Assembly (NCBI GenBank): GCA_012839325.1
Contig: DUNQ01000027.1
Coordinates: 1 to 64,000, forward strand
Direction: 5' to 3'
DNA: 64,000 bases
From: Candidatus Cloacimonadota bacterium
Lineage (GTDB): Bacteria; Cloacimonadota; Cloacimonadia; Cloacimonadales; Cloacimonadaceae
The notes beneath the pieces were generated by a model, which saw nothing but the letters and a program-made list of their open reading frames with translations, was not told the origin of the DNA and searched no databases. Within the stretch, counting starts at the first letter, position 1. Every line of letters starts with the position of its first letter. The position numbers and the translations under genes were made by a program. Shown piece after piece: positions 37,701 to 46,300 of this stretch.

Positions 37701-39931
37701 TGATCTTTGGAAAGCTCGTCTAAGGTAAGGTAGTCTATGGATAAAAGTCCCGTTTGTTCGAGGTTCGGCGCCGTCACTCGCCAGCCGCGCCTGAGATCAT
37801 AGTAAAGCATATAGCCCAAGATCTCTCTCAGGGCACTATCGGTATTTTGACGGGCATGACCTCGGTCTGCATCGGGATCGCGGGCATATTCATCATATTC
37901 AAGCGCTAAGGCGTCAAATACGCTTTGTGTGAGTTTGTCGTGGGTGATACCTTCATCTCCGGCTTTATCTAAAGCGCGGTAAAGTGCGCCGCGTAAATTG
38001 CTTACTTGAATGAAGTCGTTGAAGTGTCCGGATTGTAGAGAGGCATCTTGACGGTTGTCCGTGAAGCTGAGCAGCTTTTTGGCTTCGTCGTCTATTTCCA
38101 TGTCTTTGAGGTGTTTTATCACGGAAAGGGAGAGTACGGTTGTGGCGGTGCTGCGTCCTTCTGTTCCTAATACGCTGAGCTTGCCGAAGTCTCTTTGTTG
38201 GCTGGTGGAATGGGCAACTCCGCATGAGGGGCAATATCTGAATTTGCCGCTGAAAAAGAAATAGTGTTTGCCGGATGAGTCTTGCTCGCCTTTTTGATTT
38301 AGCTTGTATGGAGTTGGCAGGTAATCTCGGCGATTGCGGGGGATCTTGCCATCTATATCGCGCCAGTCGGGCGGGAAGTTTTGCTCGACATTAAAGTTGT
38401 TTTCGAGCTCATAGAGATAGCCTGCATCATCGTCTTCACCGCCTGTTTGTCCGAAATCGCGGGAGCTGAATACGATTGTGTGGCTTTTTTCATCAAAGTT
38501 TTTGAACACTGTGTAAAATTCCTGACCGCATTGACGGCAAAAGCATAAGGGGAGCAGGATGCGCTCTTTATTGCTGCCGGGGATGAAGATCTGTTTCTGC
38601 AGGGTGAGGTAGCGGCGGCTCTCATCATCCAAGCCGGCATAAACTGTGTCGCCGCGGCTGATAAATTGGTGCAACCTGAAAGCGAAAATTGGGAAGTTTG
38701 TCTCTTCGTTTTTGGTGTTGTATCCCAAAAGAAGCATTTGCATGATGGCTTCTTGGCAAAGTGAAAGTTCCTGCCCGGTAAGCTCTTGAAGCTTTTTTGC
38801 GCCGCCATCTTGACCTGAGATGCTGATGGGTGTGGCACGTATAAGCTTCTTCGTGGGTTCATCGCTGCTGAGCCCAAAAGTGCTTTCAATCCATGAGGCA
38901 AGAGGGTTTCTCTTTAGCTCTTCCTGCGTGATGTGATCTATATTCTTTACTTGGGATATGCTTGTTTTTAGCTTTTGTAGGTTTTCAGGGATATTAAAAT
39001 CATATTCTTTGGTGACGCGTAAAAGACTTTCACCAATCACATTCTCAGGGGGAAGATCGCTGCCAAAAAGCAGGGCGGCAACGCGGGCTACTTCCTTCTT
39101 TTGGGAGATGAGATCACCTTGGGCTGCCATGGTGGCTGAGGTGCCAACGCAGATTAGATCGTGCGCTCCCGTGGCAAGACGTGTGCGCCTTACAAGCATG
39201 GCAACATCGGCGCCTTGTCTGCCTCTATATGTGTGCAATTCGTCTAATACCAAGTATTTGAGATTTTGGCAGTTCTCTACCAGCTTGGCTTCTTCGGGGC
39301 GGGTGAGGATGAGTTCAAGCATCACATAGTTGGTGAGAATAATATCGGGTGGGTTTTCCCATATCTTTTTGCGGTCTTCTGCGCTTTCTTGTCCTGTATA
39401 ACGTTTAAATGTCACCAGCTTTTCATTTTCCGAGCCGGGTTGTAAAAACTTCTTGAGCTCATTTTCTTGGCTATTTGCGAGCGCGTTCATGGGATAGACT
39501 ATGATGGCTTTGATGCCTTTTCCGGTACCGGTTTTTAGCACATGGTTCACGATCGGGACTATATATGAGAGGCTTTTGCCGGAGCCCGTGCCCGTGGTGA
39601 GAACATAGTTTTGGTTTTTATATGCCTTCTCGATGGCTTCGCTTTGGTGGGAATGCAGTCTGATGGGAAATCCGGGGTCATCATCAGAGCTGCGGATGCG
39701 GAATATATCGCGGCATTTGGGATGGAGTATTCTTTCATCAATGAAATCGTCTATGGACTTGCCTTTTTCAAAAAAGGGGCTGATTTGAATGAGAGGATCA
39801 GGCCATAAAAGCCCGTCATCCATCTCACGCTCAACTAATTCGTTGATTCTCTTGTTTTTGATGTTCAGATAGCCCTTGATGAAAGAGCTGTAATCTGAGA
39901 TTAGGCTTCTTCTGAGATCAAATATATTCAT
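34763..39931 (-). CDS. DEAD/DEAH helicase fused to DUF1998 and a Vsr/DUF559-like nuclease domain (DrmA-DrmB / DruE-like)
   Basis: 1722 residues. Helicase lobe 1 has [16 protein letters not shown] (112-127), [18 protein letters not shown] (DEAH-like) and SATMA. Lobe 2 has [16 protein letters not shown] and [13 protein letters not shown]. Zinc-type cysteine pairs occur at [14 protein letters not shown] and CENCG...CQHC. [23 protein letters not shown] is the C-terminal motif of DUF1998, as in MrfA, DrmB and DruE. The final 90 residues ([19 protein letters not shown], then PHHE) resemble a Vsr/DUF559 PD-(D/E)XK endonuclease: D, then YIDG, then H-H-E. DISARM normally splits helicase (DrmA) and DUF1998 (DrmB) into two genes; here they are one protein with an added nuclease. 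Druantia DruE is an alternative relative. First gene of the operon, start ATG 39931 after AAGGGG. Domain calls are confident; the nuclease tail is somewhat less sure. Confidence 0.87.
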   Translation of the reverse strand: [1722 protein letters not shown]

Positions 39932-39940
39932 AACATCCCC

Positions 39941-40045
39941 TTATGAAAAAAGATGGAAGGTAAACTTATCGGAGAGATAAGTGCATGGTATGTATAACAA
40001 TCTAAACTTATCAAAAGCCGGTTTGTGTTCACTTTCTCCCTCCAT
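39941..40045 (-). CDS. Possible 34-codon leader ORF before the defence operon
   Basis: On the minus strand ATG at 40045 (MEGESEHKPAFDKF...) runs to TAA at 39943-39941. The stop merges with the ribosome site (AAGGGG) of the helicase-DUF1998 gene, which begins at 39931. A small hairpin CTTATCGGAGAGATAAG (39965-39981) lies inside it. The ribosome site of this frame is weak. It may be a leader peptide coupling translation or only a chance frame. Confidence 0.25.
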   Translation of the reverse strand: MEGESEHKPAFDKFRLLYIPCTYLSDKFTFHLFS

Positions 40046-40081
40046 TAGTTTTCTTCTCTTTCCTTTTTTGATGATGTTTCA

Positions 40082-40110
40082 AGTATTTTGGAAACTATGT
40101 ATCCCGTCAA
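40082..40110 (-). promoter_or_regulatory. Putative promoter of the five-gene defence operon
   Basis: On the minus strand TTGACG (40110-40105) and AATACT (40087-40082) are 17 bases apart. The first large gene begins at 39931, leaving an untranslated leader of about 140 bases that holds a small hairpin and a possible short ORF. No stronger candidate is seen in 39932-40377. Confidence 0.35.
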
Positions 40111-40129
40111 GATAATTGTGGGTTAGGGT

Positions 40130-40377
40130 TGGGGAAGCCGATTTAGCGATTTAACGATTTAGCGATTTAACGAGGGATACAAGGCTGCTTTTGGATAATG
40201 GAACACGGATTGAACGGATAAAACGGATTTGCACGGATAGGGATGCTGCTACGGGCGGTGTGGGAACGCCCTCGTTGCCTCGAGTAGCAGCGTAACATTA
40301 TATGTTGATGGAAATGCCTATCTTATTGATGATCAAAGGAATCGAACTATTCGATGTTATCGAATAGTTGACCTGCT
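40130..40377. repeat. Partial hairpin-mosaic tract C with GGATTTAACGGAT-type words
   Basis: Contains CCGATTTAGCGATTTAACGATTTAGCG (40139-40167 region), then AACACGGATTGAACGGATAAAACGGATTT (40202-40231), the same word family that bounds tract F at 51.8 kb. AACGCCCTCGTTGCC follows (40265-40279). The last part (40310-40370) contains TATCTTATTGATGATCAAAGGAATCGAACTATTCGATG. This is related to the tandem units at 41.6-42.1 kb and forms its own hairpin (AACTATTCGATGTTATCGAATAGTT). No gene. Confidence 0.65.
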
Positions 40378-41232
40378 TTAGAGCTCATACCATTGCTTGT
40401 GAAGCATTAGCTCAATCGAAAAGAAAGATCTATCTGCATCAGTGCGCACAATGGGCAGGGGAGAGCCATTTCCTTCGCAGGCATTGATTATCTTTTCCAT
40501 GCCCGAGAGCATGCTTTCAAAGGGGTCGGGATCTTTGAGAATATCACATATTCTCTGATTGCGTTTAATGTCAGCGTTGAAGTTTAGCTCTTTAATCTGC
40601 TCATCGGTAATGGAGCTATCTGGTCCCGGATAGCTTTTTATAGTTATTTTATCCCGCAAGACGCATACTTCTATGGGCTTTGGAATCTCATAAGAACGGT
40701 GGCAGAGAGCATTTAAAAGGGCTTCTTCAATTGCCTTTTTAGGATATGAGAAAAACCTGTTTGCACGTGCAAGCCCCGGCATTTTTTGAACACGTTCCAT
40801 GAAATATAAACTTTCAAAATAGCTCATGGTATCGCTGAACATCTTATCTAAGGTGCCTTTGAAGCTTATCTCCTTGTAATCTTCTTTGCCGTAGATGTTT
40901 ACACGTTGAACGATATCGATCTGAGTTTGCGGAAAAAACTTATCGGGTTCATCGTTGAAAAACATCAGAGCCACATTTTTAGGATAGTATTTATCTTGCA
41001 CCTTGTCAGCGAAGTTGAGCTTGATCAGCAAATCTTCAAAGGGCATGTATATGCAGCTATCAAAGAGTTCTCTATCTATCTTGCTTAGATAGGAGCGAAT
41101 AAGTCCGAGATCGAGATCTGATATGCTAAAGCGCATGTTTGCTCTATCGTCAAAGGGCGTGCTTGTGCGCATCAGTTCTTGATCTTGTTTTGCTGTTATT
41201 GTGTCTGTTTTCATAGCTTTTTTCTGGCTCAT
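40378..41232 (-). CDS. Schlafen/AlbA-type ATP-binding protein lacking its N-terminal AlbA domain (probable remnant)
   Basis: 284 residues. From residue 25 onward it matches the middle and C-terminal parts of COG2865 (AlbA_2/Schlafen plus HATPase_c_4-like) proteins: STPFDDRANMRFSISDLDLG, then PKNVALMFFNDEPDKFFPQT, FKGTLDKMFSDTMSYF, YPKKAIEEALLNALCHRSYE (an N-box-like ATPase segment) and a DKITIKSYPG segment. Full-length proteins carry about 150-180 residues of AlbA_2 domain before the STPFDD region. Here only 24 residues precede it, starting MSQKKAMKTDT. So it is either a truncated gene or an unusual short form. The upstream region is repeat-rich, which fits a deletion. Such proteins often act as regulators or nucleic-acid-binding factors in defence islands; function here is unknown. 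Confidence 0.7.
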   Translation of the reverse strand: MSQKKAMKTDTITAKQDQELMRTSTPFDDRANMRFSISDLDLGLIRSYLSKIDRELFDSCIYMPFEDLLIKLNFADKVQDKYYPKNVALMFFNDEPDKFFPQTQIDIVQRVNIYGKEDYKEISFKGTLDKMFSDTMSYFESLYFMERVQKMPGLARANRFFSYPKKAIEEALLNALCHRSYEIPKPIEVCVLRDKITIKSYPGPDSSITDEQIKELNFNADIKRNQRICDILKDPDPFESMLSGMEKIINACEGNGSPLPIVRTDADRSFFSIELMLHKQWYEL

Positions 41233-41547
41233 TGTTTCTCCGAATATTGTCTTGATCTTGGGGACATTATGAATGGCTAAGGTATTCTGTCAATGTAAAT
41301 TATGGGTGTTTATTTGATGGGAAATTGTGTGTTCTCAGGCGAGAGAATCTCACCTGACCAAATCGAGCAGAGCGAGATAGTGTTGATTGTTTTCTGATGA
41401 CGCTCTTGGCAACGGGGGCGTTGCCAAACCGGTCGCGTCATCTATGCTTTCTCAGACAACGAGGACGTTCCCTGCCCGAAAGGAGAAGGGATGCGCTTTG
41501 GGACTGAGTTGTAAAGGATTTCTTTACAACTGAACTGACTGCTAACT
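41233..41547. repeat. Hairpin-mosaic tract D, inverted fragment
   Basis: No gene. Contains the inverted form of the mosaic start: GAGATAGTGTTGATTG...CTGATGACGCTCTTGGCAACG, then GGGGCGTTGCCAAACCGGTCGCG, then short words (CAACGAGGACGTTCCCTGCCCG, ATGCGCTTTGGGACTGAG). TTGTAAAGGATTTCTTTACAA (41508-41530) is a clean hairpin that begins the tandem units to the right. Confidence 0.65.
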
Positions 41548-42150
41548 GATTGGTATGGGAACGCATACTCTTTATTCGAGCGAAGCGAGATAAGCCCTTT
41601 AAAGCCCAATAGCGAGTTTCGGAATGAGCTGCTATCTTATTGGCAATCAATAGAATCGAACTGTTAGATATTTTGAACTATTAAGGATTACTTAACAGTT
41701 CGATTTTGGTATAGCTTATTGTGTATTAAGCAGTTAGGGCTGTTTTATCCAAAAAGTGATATATTTTTTAATTGCAGAGCTGTAAGGGAATGTTTTACAT
41801 ATGAATAGGAGTCTGATTGGTTGGGGCGGGAACGTCCTCGTTGCCGCATGCGCGTGAGCGCATACTCTTTTTACGAGCGAAGCGAGACAGTGCTTTTTAA
41901 TAGAAAGCTCAGCTTTCTCAGACAACAAGATATTGGCTGCCCAATAGCGAGTTTTGTAATGAGCAGCTATCTTATTGGCAATCAATAGAATCGAACTGTT
42001 AGATATTTTGAACTACTAAGGATTACTTAGTAGTTGGATTTAGGTATAGCTTATTGTGTTTTAAGCAGTTAGGGCTGTTTTATAGTGAAAACAGTAAAGA
42101 TTTTGGTTTGTAGAGCTGTAAGGGATTGTTTTGCAAGTGAATAGAGAGCT
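41548..42150 (+). repeat. Imperfect tandem repeat, unit about 270-336 bp
   Basis: CTGATTGGT occurs at 41546, 41813 and 42149. GCCCAATAGCGAGTTT occurs at 41604 and 41939 (335 bases apart). The shared unit includes TATCTTATTGGCAATCAATAG, AATCGAACTGTTAGATATTTTGAACTA, a hairpin and AAGCAGTTAGGGCTGTTTTAT. The hairpin differs between copies but keeps pairing: ACTACTAAG-GATTA-CTTAGTAGT in the second copy, and CGAACTGTTA...TAACAGTTCG in the first. Mosaic words (ACGAGCGAAGCGAG, GAAAGCTCAGCTTTC) are inserted in the second unit. It is too irregular, with units too long, to be a CRISPR array. No coding potential was seen. Confidence 0.7.
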
Positions 42151-42589
42151 GATTGGTTGGTGCGGGATGCTTATACATTTTATTCGAGCGGAGTGAGATA
42201 GTGCTCTTTAATAGAAAGCTTTGCTTTCTCTGGCAACAAGATGTTGCCAGCCCAGTTGTGCGGAATGTGCTGATGCGCATGGGGTTAGGGAGCCGACTGA
42301 AGTCTCAGCGTTACGGCCGGCTGGAAGCCAGCGCTACAGCTATAGGGAATGCGCATTGCGCATGTTGGATTCGACACGTCTCGTGTCGAGTTTTTAATGT
42401 GCAAGCGGGGACGCTTGCAATGCACCATGTAGGCTGAAGCCTACACAACGACCGACTAAAGTCAGTGTTACTATGGCGTTAGCCGAACGAGCGTAGTGAG
42501 CTCAATCTGTGTGATTTCGTGTTAATTTATGGTCAGTAAAGATAGAAAGCTTTGCTTTCTCTGGCAACAAGATGTTGCCAGCCCAAACA
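42151..42589 (-). repeat. Hairpin-mosaic repeat tract E, inverted orientation
   Basis: The same chain of hairpins as tracts A, B and F, but on the other strand: GAAAGCTTTGCTTTC, GGCAACAAGATGTTGCC, ATGCGCATGGGG, CGACTGAAGTCTCAGCG, GCCGGCTGGAAGCCAGC, ATGCGCATTGCGCAT, TCGACACGTCTCGTGTCGA, GCAAGCGGGGACGCTTGC, GTAGGCTGAAGCCTAC, ACCGACTAAAGTCAGTGT and TACTATGGCGTTAGC. A second partial start (GTTAATTTATGGTC...GAAAGCTTTGCTTTC) lies at 42515-42582. It abuts the stop codon of the TSUP transporter gene. Confidence 0.85.
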
Positions 42590-43360
42590 TTAAGCAAAGA
42601 GGGTCCAGGCTATGCGCAAGAGCAAGAGCAAGAGCGCGAGTATGAATATCTGTCGGATGAACTTATTGCCTCTTAGTATTACGAGCTTGGAGCCTGTGAG
42701 ATTGCCCGCAATGCCAAAGATCGCGGCGGGGATGGCAGCGGGATAGAATATCTTTCCTGCGAAGGCGAAGGTGACGAGTGCGGCAGTATTCGAGGCGAGA
42801 TTTACCACCTTGGTATTCGCATTAGCGCGGATGAAGTCATATTTGAGGAGCGTGGCATAGATGATAATGAGGAATGTTCCCGTTCCGGGTCCGAAGAATC
42901 CATCATAGAAGCCTATGATTAGTCCTGCGAGCGCGGCAAGGACAAATCTCACTCCTTTCTTGATCTGATCTGCCTTATCTTCATAGCCGAGATTCTTGCG
43001 TAAGAGCGTAAATGCGGCGATGAGCGGGATGAGAATGATGAGCAGATAGTTGAGAAAATCTGCTGAGACTTTTAGCGCCGTTCTTGCTCCCAGCCATGAG
43101 CCGATGAGTGCCAGTGCTGCACTGGTGAGCGCGATGGGGACGTCCATCATCTTAGCTTTGAAATAGCGTGCGGTGGAAAATACCGTGCCGCTGAAAGACG
43201 AGAACTTATTTGTGCCCAGCGCCATGTGTGGCGGGATGCCGATGCTGAAATATGCCGGCAATGAGATGAGTCCGCCTCCTCCGGCGATTGCATCGATGAA
43301 GCCCGCCAAAAAGATCAGTGGCATGAGGATGAGGTAATCGATAGTGCTGAGTATGGGCAT
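42590..43360 (-). CDS. TSUP (TauE/SafE) family membrane transporter
   Basis: 256 residues, about eight membrane helices. GFIDAIAGGGGLISLPAYFSIGIPPHMALGTNKFSS is the N-terminal signature of the TSUP family (split here: AGGGGLISLP and LGTNKFSS). A repeat of the same signature, GFYDGFFGPGTGTFLII ... ANTKVVNLASN, marks the second half, as expected for this internally duplicated family. Members export or import small organic sulfonates, sulfite or related anions; the substrate cannot be told here. It starts 3 bases after the stop of the large outer-membrane gene and is likely in the same operon. Confidence 0.9.
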   Translation of the reverse strand: MPILSTIDYLILMPLIFLAGFIDAIAGGGGLISLPAYFSIGIPPHMALGTNKFSSFSGTVFSTARYFKAKMMDVPIALTSAALALIGSWLGARTALKVSADFLNYLLIILIPLIAAFTLLRKNLGYEDKADQIKKGVRFVLAALAGLIIGFYDGFFGPGTGTFLIIIYATLLKYDFIRANANTKVVNLASNTAALVTFAFAGKIFYPAAIPAAIFGIAGNLTGSKLVILRGNKFIRQIFILALLLLLLRIAWTLFA

Positions 43361-43363
43361 GAT

Positions 43364-46300
43364 TTATAGCTCCGCGCGGAATTCCAGTTTGAGGTTGTGT
43401 GTCGCCTTATCCTTGGGATATTTGGCTGTTTTATATTCAAAGCTCAGCGAGCTGAAGTCGTTTATGCGATACATGACAGCGATATTGCCATCGGCTAAAA
43501 GTCCCTCACGTTTATCCGGCAAAAAGCTGAGATACCCACTGCCTTCTCGGTGGTTATAGCCCAGTCCGAGTCGCGCCGTGATGCGATATTTTTGCATGAA
43601 CACGCTGCGCAAGGCGGGGGAGAAGAGGATGCTTTTGATGCTATATTCTTGGCTGTCGCTTTGGTCTTTGCCTTTTTCTTGCGCGGCTTTGATACTGAGG
43701 ATGGCAGTGCTTTTGGCGTCGATGAGCTTTTCCATGTTTGCGCTCAGGCTTTGGATGTTCACGTGTGAATTATAGCGGCTTTCGCGGCTTTGGCTGTTTT
43801 CCAGGTTCAGGCGAGTATTCAATCCCAAATATCCCCTGAAATCCAGCTGTATGAATTGCTTGCTATCGCGGCTTCTTTCCGGGCTTTGATAGCGTTGGTC
43901 AATGTCTCTGCTTTCTTCAATGCTGAGATTGCTGATGATCTTGCCTTTATAGAGGTCAAAATATAGGTTCTGCAGATAGCTCTGCCTGCCGTAAATGGTG
44001 TCTTTATTAAATACATAGGAAGGCATGAAGAGATAGCTTTGCCAGTCTTTGATGTCCTTGTTTTGCTCTGCGGCGGTCAGCGAGATATCGCTATGGATGC
44101 GCTTCCAGAATGGTGCTTTTAGATATTGCCCGGGCTTAAGATAGAAGCTGACCAATGCGGTGAGTTCCGAGGAAAGCATGCCCGTGGGCGAGGTGATATA
44201 TTCATAGATATATTCACCATCGCTTATTTCCACTCCCGTGCTATCTAAGACGCCAAATCCGCTGCCCACATAGACAAGCTCGCGGATCCTCGGGAAGAAT
44301 TCGGTTTGATTCAGCTGATAATTGCCAAAGAGGCTGAGCGCGCCCTTAAAGAGGCTGTTGCTATTGTTCATGGAGAGGAGCTGGAAAGAGTTTTTGCCGC
44401 TGCCTTCGCCATCTGCCGGGCTGTCGTCGGCTTCCCTGTGCAGGGTGCGGTGACTGAATTCGAGATTGAGATGTTGCGCACCGAAGCTGCTATTGTGCAT
44501 GAGACTATAGGTTTCTTGCTCGCTTATTCTTTGCCAAGTGTCGCGCTTGTGTTGCAGCTCTTCTTGGCTATAGCTCAGTGCACTGAAGCTACTTTCATGA
44601 TTGATTTCTATGGTGGGCATGAGCTTTAGATTGCGCGTGCCAAATTGCTGTTCATCCATCTCAGAAAATATGCCGTTGAGCTTTAGTGTGATCAGCTTTA
44701 TTTGCCAATCTGCAGTGAGGTCATAATATTGCAGAAAGCTTTCTTTATTGCCATCTTGAGAAGAAAGCGTGCCGGCGAAATTGAGCGCGGGCAAGATGCT
44801 CTTTGCTTGGCTGATGGAGCTGAGGCGCAGGGCTTTTTGGGTGTATTGTTCTTCGAGATTGCGCAGGCGGAAAAAGACTGAGGGACGCCAAGCCTCGCTA
44901 TGATAGCCGAGATCAAAATCCAGGGTTTGCATGCCGAGATTATCGGGAGTATCCAGTGCGGCGAGATCCTGTGAGATGTTTTCGCTTTGGGCAGGCAGAT
45001 GGGTATTGGGCAGGCGATATTGTGCGCCTAAGCCCAGCTTCAAGGGGCTGTTTTGACGCTTTATGCCTAGCGAGAGAATGCCGCCAGAGTTATCCTCATC
45101 ATCATAAGGGGAGAGGGTGTTCCTATCTAAATCGCTATAGAGGAATTCAATCTGATTGTGCCATTTGGCGCTGTTGTGCGCAAAGCCGAATTCTAAATTG
45201 CTGCGCTGAGCGGGAGCGATAAGGCGCTTTAAGGGCATCCACGAGCCCAGTCCGCAGCCTACATGTTCATATCTGCCGGGGGAAAATTCTTCATAATCTC
45301 CAAGACCGGGGCCCAGATAACTGAAGATAAGGTTATAGTCTGCTTCCTCATGCCCTGGCGCGTAAAGATAATACTCATTGCCGAGCTCATCTGTCATCAA
45401 TCTATAATTTCCGCTGCCTTCTTCCACGGGGATTATGCCACCGGTAAAAACTGCGTTATCACCGGCGTTATATAGGCTATCCTTATCTGCATCCGTGAAA
45501 CTGAAAAGCAGGGGTTGATGGCGTGAATCGGATTGATGGACGAGGTGGTGGAAAAATGAGAATCTCTCGCCCAGCTTGATATTTGAAGAGCTGAAAAGGG
45601 TGTTTTGACGGTAGTTTTCGTCTGAATATTGAAACCAGGCGATCACGGAATCCAGCGAACTCATGATGCGGCGAAACATGATGGAGCCTTCGCTATAGTC
45701 GATTGTATAGTCGCGCCCGCGTTCTAATAGCACGCCGTCCACGTGAATCTCTTCCGTGCCCGCAACGATGATGAAGCTGCGTTGGGAGCTATCCGGCGTG
45801 AGATAATATGGACCCTGCTTGCCGTCTATAATATCAATCTTTTGGGAGGCTCGTTTTCCGCCTCCGGCGCTGTATGCCGCCATGGCTTCATGGGTTTTGT
45901 CATATTTAAAGACAATGCCTTCAATCTTGTTATAAAAATTCAGGTAGCGGCTGCGCGGGAAGCTGAGATCGAGATCGCCCATGCCCAGTTCCCAGCTTTT
46001 GCCATAGACGCGGATGAAAACATTATCAAGCGAGGAGAGCTCTTTGGAATCCCCTTCCGGGCTGAGTTTGCTCTGGCTATCGGAGAGTTGGGCATTGATA
46101 AAGATATTTGAGGCAAGTTCGCCATCGAGATTTACATATAGCGATTGCAGGAGGTCTGTATCGCCGGTTTCGGAGAGCGAGAGGGCGAAGGTTTTGCTGC
46201 CCGTGATGTTGAGCTTGGTATTTGCGGCGGGGCGGAAGAGGGGCGGGGCAGGGCGCTTTGTGATGAGGCTATCCGAGATGGCGCTGCGGGCATAGATCTG

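Noticed and set aside
41548-42150. Possible CRISPR array
   Set aside because: Units are 270-336 bp, only two to three copies, no regular short repeat/spacer pattern and no cas gene nearby.
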